DNA from: Fidelibacterota bacterium
Lineage (GTDB): Bacteria > Pseudomonadota > Alphaproteobacteria > Rhodospirillales > Rhodospirillaceae
Assembly: GCA_947475365.1 (NCBI GenBank)
Contig: CANJOI010000002.1
Coordinates: 1-57,392, forward strand
Direction of reading: 5' to 3'
Length of the DNA: 57,392 nt
Shown here: positions 29,920 to 38,487 of the stretch, in pieces
Layout: each line of letters starts with the position of its first letter
Numbering within the stretch: the stretch's first letter is position 1
The notes under the pieces: generated by a model
Told to the model about the DNA's origin: nothing
The model's database searches: none
Seen by the model: only the letters and a program-made list of their open reading frames with translations
Position numbers and translations under genes: made by a program

Positions 29920-30723
29920 TTAGGCGCGGGCGAACACCGCGAGACCGGCGTCGATGGCGCGAAAACCCTCCGCCACCCCGGCGGTGGTTTCCGAAGCGCC
30001 CAGGTACAGCCGCCCGTCGCCGGCCAACCCATCCCGCAATTTTCCCAACACCGCGGCCTTGGACGAAAGGTCGAAATAGGCAAGCACGTTGCGGCACAGC
30101 ACCACGTCGAAGCACCCGAGCGGCGAGAGATCGTCCAGGAGGTTCCAGGCCTTGAACTCAACCAGGCTGCGCGCCGCGTCCCCGATCACCCACAGATCCA
30201 GGTTTTTAGTGAAGTTGTTCACCAGCACGTTCGCCGGCAATCCGCGCTGTACCTCGAATTGGGTGTAGCCGCCACGGCTCGCGACCGCGAGCGCGGCCGC
30301 CGACAGGTCGATGCCGAGGATTTCTATCCGCCAGCCGGGCACGAACCAGCCGCTTTCCAACACCGTCAAAGCCGCCGAGTAGGCCTCCTGGCCGGTGGAA
30401 ACCCCCGCGCACAGGATGCGCAGGCGTTTATTGGGCCGCGAACGGGAGAAGCCCCGCAAGGTCTCGTCCCGGAGGTGAACGAACGGCTTCCAATCGCGGA
30501 AGAAGCCGGTGTCCTTGGTCATCATGGCGTCCAGCAGTTCGGCCGTCAGATTCTCGGCGCCGTCCCGCACCAAGCCGATCAGCTCGCCCACGTCCTTGAG
30601 GCGGTGGCGGCGCACGACCGGGCTCAGGCGGTTCTCGATGATATAACTCTTGTCGCGCGTCAGCACGAAGCCGGTGCGCGTGCGAATCAAGTCCGCGGCG
30701 TAAGCGAACTCATCCGGCGTCAT
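29920..30723 (-). CDS. cheR: CheR-type protein-glutamate methyltransferase
   Basis: LRILCAGVSTGQEAYSAALTVLE…FDVVLCRNVLAYFD; N-terminal RTRTGFVLTRDKSYIIENRL. Confidence 0.92.
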   Translation of the reverse strand: MTPDEFAYAADLIRTRTGFVLTRDKSYIIENRLSPVVRRHRLKDVGELIGLVRDGAENLTAELLDAMMTKDTGFFRDWKPFVHLRDETLRGFSRSRPNKRLRILCAGVSTGQEAYSAALTVLESGWFVPGWRIEILGIDLSAAALAVASRGGYTQFEVQRGLPANVLVNNFTKNLDLWVIGDAARSLVEFKAWNLLDDLSPLGCFDVVLCRNVLAYFDLSSKAAVLGKLRDGLAGDGRLYLGASETTAGVAEGFRAIDAGLAVFARA

Positions 30724-30732
30724 GGACTACTA

Positions 30733-31101
30733 TTAACCGAGCAGCCCCAGCAGCAGGAACTTGCTGGCGACGATTTCGCTGTCGAATGGCTTCATGATGT
30801 ACTCGTCCGCGCCCGCGGCAATCGCGGCGCGGATATCGGATGCATCGTTGCGGGTGGTGCAGAACACCACCTTGGCCCCGCCGCCGCCCGGCAGCGCCCG
30901 CAGCGCGCGCGTGAGATCGGGCCCGGTGATCTGCGCCATGTCCCATTCCATCAGCACCACGTCGGGCATGGCGGCCTTGCAGGCGGCGAGCGCTTCCGCG
31001 CCGTTGGTGGCTTCCGCCGCTGTAAAGCCCAGGTCCTGGACGATCTTCGCGGCCACGCGGCGGATCACCCGGGAATCGTCGATCACGAGGCATTGCTTCA
31101 T
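30733..31101 (-). CDS. CheY-like response regulator receiver protein
   Basis: MKQCLVIDDSRVIRRVAAKIVQDLGF…PDVVLMEWDM…EYIMKPFDSEIV. Confidence 0.9.
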   Translation of the reverse strand: MKQCLVIDDSRVIRRVAAKIVQDLGFTAAEATNGAEALAACKAAMPDVVLMEWDMAQITGPDLTRALRALPGGGGAKVVFCTTRNDASDIRAAIAAGADEYIMKPFDSEIVASKFLLLGLLG

Positions 31102-31104
31102 CGA

Positions 31105-31752
31105 TCAAAAACGGACGACCACGGCGACCGCGCCTTCCTCAGATTCTACCGCAATCATGCACCCCGCGGCGCGGACCATGCGGCCGGCGAGAAACGCCTG
31201 AATGGTTTTAGCGTTCAGGTCTTTGCCCGCGGTCTTCCCAACCAGCGCGGCTTCGAGTTCGTCGCGGCGCGCCATGGAGCGCATCGACTGGCCCTTGGCC
31301 TGGATGCGCAACGCCGACTCTTCGGCGCTGACGCTGAGTTCCTTGCAGCCAGGCTGCATCTCCAATGCCGCGAGGCACAGGTTCAACACCGATTGCCGCC
31401 ATGTGGCGCCAGCGGCGCCGGCAAAACGCTCGAACGCAGCCGGCGCCGGCCACTGCACCTTGGGCTTGCCGTCCCCGCCGGTGGTGGCGCCGAGATAGCC
31501 GTCCAGCAGGTTTTCCATGTCGAGCGCGCCAGCCGCGCTGGACCCGAGCGCCGCGCGCACGAACTTGAGTTTCAATGACGCGGCCGTGGAACTATCGCCG
31601 ATCAGGCTCAGCGTTTCGGCGTCGGCCGCACTGGGATCGCCGCCGATCAGTTCGACGCCGGCTGCCACGGCCCCGATGGGCCCGGCCAAGTCGTGGCACA
31701 ACCGCGTACACAGAAGCTGCGCTAATTCCAAATCGTTGTCGTTCATTGCCAA
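31105..31752 (-). CDS. chpT: ChpT-like histidine phosphotransferase
   Basis: LAQLLCTRLCHDLAGPIGAVAAGVELIGGD; family known to phosphorylate CtrA. Confidence 0.75.
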   Translation of the reverse strand: MAMNDNDLELAQLLCTRLCHDLAGPIGAVAAGVELIGGDPSAADAETLSLIGDSSTAASLKLKFVRAALGSSAAGALDMENLLDGYLGATTGGDGKPKVQWPAPAAFERFAGAAGATWRQSVLNLCLAALEMQPGCKELSVSAEESALRIQAKGQSMRSMARRDELEAALVGKTAGKDLNAKTIQAFLAGRMVRAAGCMIAVESEEGAVAVVVRF

Positions 31753-31787
31753 TCCTCAGACACCTGGCGACTGTACCAGTCCCCCCA

Positions 31788-31821
31788 CCCTTCACAAAAC
31801 CCACTAAAACCCGGTGAAGGG
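31788..31821. repeat. Inverted repeat CCCTTCAC-N18-GTGAAGGG in the chpT/DUF3553 divergent region
   Basis: Perfect 8-bp arms. Confidence 0.5.
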
Positions 31822-31831
31822 GGTTAAGATC

Positions 31832-32020
31832 ATGGCTATGCAGCAGGAATTGGCCCCGGGCCAGATCGTCCGCAACCCCGCCCGGCCCGACTGGGGCCTC
31901 GGCCAGGTACAGTCGGTGGTGGGCGCGCGCGCGACCGTGAATTTCGAGCACATGGGTAAAATGGCTATCAATACGGCGGTGGTGATGCTGGTCCCGGCGG
32001 ACGAGGATTTCCAGTCGTGA
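31832..32020 (+). CDS. DUF3553-like small protein
   Basis: [43 protein letters not shown]. Confidence 0.75.
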   Translation: MAMQQELAPGQIVRNPARPDWGLGQVQSVVGARATVNFEHMGKMAINTAVVMLVPADEDFQS

Positions 32021-32063
32021 GTCTCTTTCGATTCTCCTATATTCCGCCCGCATTTGGCGCTTT

Positions 32064-33059
32064 GTGACAATGATCGATCCCTTCGGCCGCAGCATTTCCT
32101 ACCTTCGCGTATCGGTCACGGACCGGTGCGATCTACGCTGCGTCTATTGCATGACCGAGGACATGACCTTCCTGCCCAAGAAGGACCTTCTGTCCCTGGA
32201 AGAACTGGACCGCATGTGCGGCGCCTTCGTATCGCTGGGCGTGCGCAAGCTGCGCATCACCGGCGGCGAGCCCCTGGTGCGCCGGGACGTCCTGTCCCTG
32301 TTCCAGAGCCTGTCGCGCCACCTGGCGACCGGTGCGCTCGAGGAACTCACCCTCACCACCAACGGCACGCAGCTGGAAAAATACGCCGAAGGCCTGAAGG
32401 CGGCCGGCGTGAAGCGCGTCAACGTCTCGCTGGACTCCCTCGATCCCGAACGCTTCCGCGCCATCACGCGCTGGGGCAACCATGCCCAGGTCATGACCGG
32501 CATCGCGGCCGCCAAAGCCGCCGGCCTCAAGGTTAAGATCAATTGCGTCGCCATGCGCGGTGTGAACGAAGACGAGATTGACGGCCTGGTGGCGTGGTGC
32601 GGCCGGGAAGGTTTCGACTTGGTGCTGATCGAGACCATGCCCATGGGCGAGGTCGATGGCGACCGCACCTCGCAATATCTGCCGCTGTCCCTGGTGCGTG
32701 CGCGACTGGCACATCGCTGGACGCTTGAGCCAATCCCCGACATGACCGGCGGCCCGGCGCGCTACACACGCTGCGCCGAAACCGGCGGGCGGGTTGGCTT
32801 CATCACCCCCATGACCCACAATTTCTGCGAATCCTGCAATCGTGTGCGACTGACCTGCACCGGTACGCTGTATATGTGCCTGGGGCAGGAAGACGCCGCC
32901 GACCTGCGCACCCCATTACGCGCCAGTGAAAGCGACGACCTGTTGTTCGCGGCGATCGCCGAAGCCATCGGCCGCAAGCCGAAAGGCCATGATTTCGTGA
33001 TCGACCGCCGCCATAATCGCCCGGCCGTCAGCCGCACCATGAGCGTGACCGGCGGATAA
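32064..33059 (+). CDS. moaA: GTP 3',8-cyclase MoaA
   Basis: Radical-SAM [45 protein letters not shown]. Confidence 0.96.
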   Translation: MTMIDPFGRSISYLRVSVTDRCDLRCVYCMTEDMTFLPKKDLLSLEELDRMCGAFVSLGVRKLRITGGEPLVRRDVLSLFQSLSRHLATGALEELTLTTNGTQLEKYAEGLKAAGVKRVNVSLDSLDPERFRAITRWGNHAQVMTGIAAAKAAGLKVKINCVAMRGVNEDEIDGLVAWCGREGFDLVLIETMPMGEVDGDRTSQYLPLSLVRARLAHRWTLEPIPDMTGGPARYTRCAETGGRVGFITPMTHNFCESCNRVRLTCTGTLYMCLGQEDAADLRTPLRASESDDLLFAAIAEAIGRKPKGHDFVIDRRHNRPAVSRTMSVTGG

Positions 33060-33086
33060 ATAGCCGGCGGATAAGAAGCAGAACCC

Positions 33087-33854
33087 ATGCCCTACGCCCG
33101 TGTGGCCTTTGTCGCCACAGACTCACCGCCCGCGCAGGAAGCGCTTGAAGCCCTGACCGCTCGCTATGGGCAGACCGCGCCGGAAGACGCCGACGTGATC
33201 GTGGCGTTGGGCGGCGACGGCTTCATGCTCGAGGCCCTGCACGCCTACATGAGCCTGAAGGCGCCGATCTTCGGTATGCACCGCGGCACGGTGGGATTTC
33301 TGATGAACCGCTATGACGAGGGCGACCTGATGGATCGCCTGGCCGCCGCCAAGGAGGTCACGCTGCATCCCTTGCGCATGACCGCGCTCACCGCCGCGGG
33401 CCTGATAGTCGAGGCGTTGGCGGTCAACGAAGTCTCCATGCTGCGCGAGACCCGCCAGGCGGCGAAGATCGCGATATTCATCGACGGCCGCGAACGCATG
33501 AGCGAGCTGGTGTGCGACGGCGCCCTGGTGTCCACGCCCGCCGGCTCCAGCGCCTACAACCTCTCGGTGCATGGGCCCGTGCTTCCCCTGAACTCGAACG
33601 TTCTGGCCCTCACACCCATCAGCGCATTCCGGCCGCGGCGCTGGCGCGGCGCGCTGCTGCCGCATACCGCCCAGGTGAAGTTCCAAATCCTGGAGCCCGA
33701 CAAGCGCCCGGTGAGCGCCGTCGCCGACCGCACCGAAGTGCGCAGCGTGGTGGAAGTCACCGTCCGCGAAGACCGCGCCATCGGCATGCGCGCCCTGTTC
33801 GACCCCGAGCACAATCTCGAGGAACGCATGGTGGCGGAGCAGTTCTCGCCCTGA
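33087..33854 (+). CDS. nadK: NAD kinase
   Basis: [57 protein letters not shown]. Confidence 0.95.
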   Translation: MPYARVAFVATDSPPAQEALEALTARYGQTAPEDADVIVALGGDGFMLEALHAYMSLKAPIFGMHRGTVGFLMNRYDEGDLMDRLAAAKEVTLHPLRMTALTAAGLIVEALAVNEVSMLRETRQAAKIAIFIDGRERMSELVCDGALVSTPAGSSAYNLSVHGPVLPLNSNVLALTPISAFRPRRWRGALLPHTAQVKFQILEPDKRPVSAVADRTEVRSVVEVTVREDRAIGMRALFDPEHNLEERMVAEQFSP

Positions 33855-33875
33855 GCATTTTCCGGAGGAAAATGC
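33855..33875. repeat. Hairpin GCATTTTCC-GGA-GGAAAATGC between convergent nadK and HAD genes
   Basis: Perfect 9-bp inverted repeat immediately after the nadK stop. Confidence 0.7.
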
Positions 33876-33895
33876 GCCAAACCAAAAGCCCGGCG

Positions 33896-34768
33896 TTACC
33901 AGTAGAAGCCGGGAATAATCACGGTGGGCATTTGCCCTTCGGCGCTGGCCAGGGTGTACGCCTTGCCGGGATCGGCTGCCGTCCCATAGCTGGTCCCGAG
34001 TGCCGCGGCGTGGATACCGCCGGTGCACCAGACTGAGTCCAACCCCGCCGCGTTGGCGCCTTTGACGTCGGTCTCGAGTGCGTCCCCTACCACCGCGATT
34101 CTCTTTGCCGGCAATCCGAGTTGCGCGACCGCGAGGTGATAAATGGCGGGGTCCGGCTTGCCGCGGTAGGCGACCTTGCCGCCCAGGTCCGCGTACCTTT
34201 TGGCCAGGGCGCCGGCGCAGACAACCGCGTTACCAGCGCGCAGCACGACCAGGTCGGGATTGGCGCACACCATGGGCAGGTTCAGTTTCGCCGCCGCCTG
34301 CAGCACCGGTTCATAAGTGTCCACGGTCTCGTGCAATTCGCCGGGTCCGGTGTTGAGCACAAAGTCAGCGGAGGCGAGGTCGCGGGTGATCTCGAGCCCG
34401 GTGTTGTCGAACACACTCTGATCCCGGGGCGGGCCCAGGTGGTAGCAGCGCCGCCCGAGCGTCTGGAAAAACGCGTCATCGCGCCGGATCAGGGCCTGGT
34501 TGACCGCCTCGCCCGACGACAGCACTTCGCCATAGAGCGCGCGTTCCAGTCCCATTTTTGTCATGGCCTCCACCAGGGCGTAGGCCCGGCGCGGGGCGTT
34601 GGAGAGGAGCAAGGTCTTTTTGCCCGCGGCCTTGAGGGCCAGGAAGGTATCCCGCGACGGCGGATAGGGGGTGGCGCCGTCATGAACCAGCCCCCAGAGG
34701 TCGAGGATGAAACCGTCGTAGTCGGCCGCGACCTCGCGAAGACCGGCAATGGCGCGTAACCTGGGCAT
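33896..34768 (-). CDS. HAD superfamily (subfamily IIA) hydrolase
   Basis: YDGFILDLWGLVHDGATPYPPSRDTFLAL; LLLSNAPRR; AYRGKPDPAIYHLA; VVGDALETDVKGANAAGLDSVWCTGG. Confidence 0.85.
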   Translation of the reverse strand: MPRLRAIAGLREVAADYDGFILDLWGLVHDGATPYPPSRDTFLALKAAGKKTLLLSNAPRRAYALVEAMTKMGLERALYGEVLSSGEAVNQALIRRDDAFFQTLGRRCYHLGPPRDQSVFDNTGLEITRDLASADFVLNTGPGELHETVDTYEPVLQAAAKLNLPMVCANPDLVVLRAGNAVVCAGALAKRYADLGGKVAYRGKPDPAIYHLAVAQLGLPAKRIAVVGDALETDVKGANAAGLDSVWCTGGIHAAALGTSYGTAADPGKAYTLASAEGQMPTVIIPGFYW

Positions 34769-35056
34769 AGGGGACACGGCGAGAGGCTCAAGGTTAGAAT
34801 GGCCCCAAGGAAGCGACACCTGGGGCAGGATCAATCTTCGTGACGGGAAGGGCGAGGCCGGTCAATGGACTTCTGCCCATCTCAGCGGCCGATCCCGGCT
34901 CCGGCGTTCGCGGCGGCCCGAAACGTGAGGGTTGGGGAGGCCATCGCCCACCCGACCCCCCGGCTAATGGGTTGAAAGCTTCTATTTCCTTCGTCTTGGT
35001 CCTACAACCGGTTATATTCCCGGAAAAATGGAACTTGTGTCAGTCGTTATAGTCCT

Positions 35057-35482
35057 TTGCGTAGTGATCCTAAGCTTTCCACGCGGCGCCTCGCCCGCCT
35101 GATCGAACAGGTCGGTAAGGCCGCGTACAATCTTGGCTACACGCCCGGGCTGAATCCAGCCCAGTGGGCGGCGCTGCGCTATTTCGACGAAGCCACGCAC
35201 GAGCGTCAGACCGTCACCGGCTTCGCGCAGTTTCAAGGCACCACCAAAGGCACGGCCTCGCAAACCGTGGCGGCGCTGGTGCGCAAAGGCTATCTGCGCC
35301 GTGTCGGCGACAAGCAGGACCGGCGCGTGCACCGCCTGGTGCTGACCGAGACGGGCGAAGGCATTCTGCGCAGCGATCCCTTGCAGCAGCTCAGCCGCGC
35401 GCTGGAATCGCTCACACAGGAGGAGCGCTGGAGCCTCGCCGTCAGCATGGAAAAGGTTCTGCGTCAGCTGATCCACGTCTAA
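35057..35482 (+). CDS. MarR-family transcriptional regulator
   Basis: wHTH pattern FQGTTKGTASQTVAALVRKGYLRRVGDKQDRRVHRLVLTETG. Confidence 0.8.
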   Translation: MRSDPKLSTRRLARLIEQVGKAAYNLGYTPGLNPAQWAALRYFDEATHERQTVTGFAQFQGTTKGTASQTVAALVRKGYLRRVGDKQDRRVHRLVLTETGEGILRSDPLQQLSRALESLTQEERWSLAVSMEKVLRQLIHV

Positions 35483-35498
35483 CGCGGATCAGGGACGA

Positions 35499-35882
35499 TC
35501 AGTCCGAGAGGACCGTATCCACGGCCTTCAAGAGTTCCGCTTTCTCAAACGGCTTATAGATCACCACATTGGCGCCGAAGGTCGCTGCCAAGGGCGCGGT
35601 ATAGGTGAGCGGCGCATTGGGGGCGCCGCCCGAAATGACGATCACCGGGATGCTGTTGCCGGCGCCGCGAATCTCTTTCAGCAGCGCGATCCCGTCCATG
35701 CCGGGCATCCAGACGTCGGTGACGATCAGATCGAACTTGCCGCCAGCCAGCAGTTTCAGGGCTTCCCTGCCGGAGGGAGCGTCTTCAATGGAGTGGCCGG
35801 CGGTCGCGAGGATCTCGCGCACCGTCATGCTCACCTCGGGCGAATCCTCAACTAGCAGGATGTGCGCCATATGTTGCTCCAA
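35499..35882 (-). CDS. Single-domain response regulator
   Basis: HILLVEDSPEVSMTVREIL…FDLIVTDVWMPGMDGIALL…VIYKPFEKAELL. Confidence 0.9.
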   Translation of the reverse strand: MEQHMAHILLVEDSPEVSMTVREILATAGHSIEDAPSGREALKLLAGGKFDLIVTDVWMPGMDGIALLKEIRGAGNSIPVIVISGGAPNAPLTYTAPLAATFGANVVIYKPFEKAELLKAVDTVLSD

Positions 35883-35960
35883 ACCCCTGGTCCCACCGCA
35901 CCCGGCGATTCTCGCCGGCGCGCTGAATTGTTATTTATCTTTATATTGCCGCCGCCGCTA

Positions 35961-37856
35961 TCAACCGTCGGTGGCGAGAGGAATGTATACCATCGCGTTC
36001 GTTCCCTTATCAACTTCACTGTCCACCTTGAGCGCGCCACCCCAGCCCGCGACGATTGAGTAGACCACCGAAAGCCCCAACCCCGTGCCCCGGCCCGCGA
36101 GCTTGGTGGTGAAGAATGGCTCGAAGATGCGTGACAGCGTATAGGCGTCCATGCCGCACCCCTTGTCCGTGACGCTAAGCCTGATCCAGCGGCCGGGCGC
36201 GAGTGTCAGCTGCGCTGCGGTGACCTGGTCAAGATCGACCTCAGTGAGTGCGAGCGCCACTTCGCCCTCGCCGTCCATGGCATCGGCGGCGTTGGTGACC
36301 AGGTTCAGAACCACCTGGGACACCTGGGTCGGATTGACCACCGCATGAGCGTCGCCGCAAGCCAACGTCGGGGTGAGGTGGATTCCGGGTGGCAAACCGC
36401 TGTGCAGGAGATGCAGCGCATCGCCCACCAGATCGGCGATCGGGTACGGCGCCAGCTGCGGGGCGTCGCGGCGCGCGAACGTCAGGACCTGGCGCACGAC
36501 GTCGCGCGCCTTGCGCCCTGACGAGGCGATCACCTCGAAATACTTGCGAACCTTGGCGGGATCCTTATCGGCGATGTCTTGGCCGAGGTCGGAGAGCGCC
36601 AGCATCGGCTGCAGGAGATTGTTGATCTCGTGGGCGACGCCGCCGGAGAGCTGGCCGAGCGCCTCCATCTTCTGGGACTGCAAAAGGGAATCGGCGCGCT
36701 GGCGGTCCACCGTGATGTCGCGCAGGTTGAGGACGAACACGGTCGCGTCCCGGCCGGGGTGGTCGCGCACCGGGGCGATCTCGATCTGCGCCAGGAACTG
36801 TCCGCCGTCGCGACGCAGGCAGGTCAGCTCGAACGCGCCGCTGACCGAGGCGCGCAAGGTCTGCACCACCCGCGCCCACCCCGCACCCAGCTCACCGCCG
36901 GGGGTGAGGGTGTCGATGCCGTGCTCGCTCAGGGACGAGGTATTGTGGCCGGTGAGCCGCTCGAACTCGGCGTTGACGTAGAAGAACTCGGGACTCTCAC
37001 TATCGGTCGTCACCACCCCGACACCGATCGGCGAGGCGTCCAGGGCTTCATAGAGAATGGTGTTCCGGCGCAGCAGGCTTTTCAGTTCCTGCTCGTGCTG
37101 CTTGGCCTCAGTGATGTCCTGGCAGGTGCCGAAGGTGGCGTAAGGCTCGCCGTCGGCGTCAAACAGCACGCGCGCATCCTTGCGCAGCCAGCGCACAGCG
37201 CCGTCCTTGCGGATAATGCGGTACTCGACGCCGCGTATCGGCTTGCCGTCGAGTTGATCCTGATGGGTACGGTCGAACAATTCGCAGTCGTCGGGATGCA
37301 CTATATCCCGGTAACGCTCAGAGGTGATCACCGCGCCCGGCAGCATGCCATGGATGGCGTAGACCTGTGCCGACCAGTGGATCTTGCCGGTGTCCCAATA
37401 GAACTTGTAGGTGCCGAGCTGGGCGATGCGGGTGGCTTCCTCAAGCCGCGCTTCGCTTTCGCGGATCTCAAACTCGGCGCTTTTCATGTCGGTGATGTCG
37501 GTCGCGACGATGGCGCGCAAACTCTGCGCGCCAGCCGCGAGGGGAAAACTTTCCACCAGATACCAGAGAGAACCGAACGGCTGCACGAAGCGCGCCTGCT
37601 CGGCGGTGGCGATGCGCTCGGCGCGCTCGCGAAACAAGCGGAAGGCGCCGTCGGGGGACTGCCCTATGACCGTGGCGACCGGCGCGGCCAGAAGGTGCTC
37701 GGCGCGGCGGTTGGCCGCGACGATCTCGCCTTCGGGCCCGAACACCACCACCGCCGAGGGAAAGGCATCCAGAAGGCGCTGAGCATCCAGCGCGGACAAG
37801 GTGGCCTTGGACCGAAGCGATGTGACCGGCGCGTTCACGGGACATCCTGAAAGCAC
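35961..37856 (-). CDS. PAS-domain sensor histidine kinase
   Basis: Multiple PAS regions; GQLSGGVAHEINNLLQPMLAL; ATPase KGCGMDAYTLSRIFEPFFTTKLAGRGTGLGLSVVYSIV. Confidence 0.9.
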   Translation of the reverse strand: MLSGCPVNAPVTSLRSKATLSALDAQRLLDAFPSAVVVFGPEGEIVAANRRAEHLLAAPVATVIGQSPDGAFRLFRERAERIATAEQARFVQPFGSLWYLVESFPLAAGAQSLRAIVATDITDMKSAEFEIRESEARLEEATRIAQLGTYKFYWDTGKIHWSAQVYAIHGMLPGAVITSERYRDIVHPDDCELFDRTHQDQLDGKPIRGVEYRIIRKDGAVRWLRKDARVLFDADGEPYATFGTCQDITEAKQHEQELKSLLRRNTILYEALDASPIGVGVVTTDSESPEFFYVNAEFERLTGHNTSSLSEHGIDTLTPGGELGAGWARVVQTLRASVSGAFELTCLRRDGGQFLAQIEIAPVRDHPGRDATVFVLNLRDITVDRQRADSLLQSQKMEALGQLSGGVAHEINNLLQPMLALSDLGQDIADKDPAKVRKYFEVIASSGRKARDVVRQVLTFARRDAPQLAPYPIADLVGDALHLLHSGLPPGIHLTPTLACGDAHAVVNPTQVSQVVLNLVTNAADAMDGEGEVALALTEVDLDQVTAAQLTLAPGRWIRLSVTDKGCGMDAYTLSRIFEPFFTTKLAGRGTGLGLSVVYSIVAGWGGALKVDSEVDKGTNAMVYIPLATDG

Positions 37857-37964
37857 TGTAGCGACTCAACACCAAATCAAGCCTAACAGCACTTGAGGTC
37901 AGCACCAAATGGCCGACGGCGCCAGCGGCCATGAGGTTAAGATCTCGCGCCGCATCCTTTGATG

Positions 37965-38031
37965 TGTCCCTAACGGGATCTTGCAAATTTTGTCCCTAAC
38001 GGGATCTTGCAAATTTTGTCCCTAACGGGAC
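37965..38031. repeat. 26-bp tandem repeat TGTCCCTAACGGGATCTTGCAAATTT, ~2.6 copies
   Basis: Copies begin at 37965, 37991 and 38017; each contains a TCCC-TAAC-GGGA hairpin; third copy contains the stop of the 38022-38279 gene. Confidence 0.9.
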
Positions 38032-38279
38032 AGGCGAACCCGGAAGGGTTTGATCATCCGCCGCACTTCTTCGTCCGGGGTCAGTGGCTTCGCCGGGACT
38101 TCCGGCTCCGGGAACAACGGCTCGCCATAGCCCAGTTCCCGTTCATAGATGATGCTTTCCAGATAGTCCGCGACACCGGACAGCTCAGCCTTGCGCTTGC
38201 CGTCGAGGCCAGCGGCACGGCGGATATCCCCCGCGGCCTTCATGATCAGCACCGCTGCTTCTTCAGACTTGTTGCTCAC
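38022..38279 (-). CDS. Hypothetical 85-aa protein (GTG start)
   Basis: VSNKSEEAAVLIMKAAGDIRRAAGLDGKRKAELSGVADYLESIIYEREL…; GGAGGGG upstream of GTG. Confidence 0.6.
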   Translation of the reverse strand: MSNKSEEAAVLIMKAAGDIRRAAGLDGKRKAELSGVADYLESIIYERELGYGEPLFPEPEVPAKPLTPDEEVRRMIKPFRVRLSR

Positions 38280-38487
38280 GCGTCCATTCCCCTCCCCGGG
38301 AACCGCCTTCAAGACTAGAACCCCGCGGCATCCCGGTAAAACCCTAGACGTCTGGCGCTGGCGTTCTGTTGCATAGACTCTGAAAAATCCGGCTTTTTCC
38401 AACCTCCGGTTAGTGAAAGTCCGGATACCGATAAGAAAACCGCACCCACGGCGGCTCTGAGCCCGCCGGAGTCGCTGGGGAATGAGG

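Noticed and set aside
34835-35056. GC-rich intergenic segment before marR as a possible ncRNA
   Set aside because: Only imperfect G/C-run complementarity; no clear promoter-terminator pair
36579-37850. 423-aa plus-strand ORF opposite the PAS kinase
   Set aside because: Antisense artefact in GC-rich DNA
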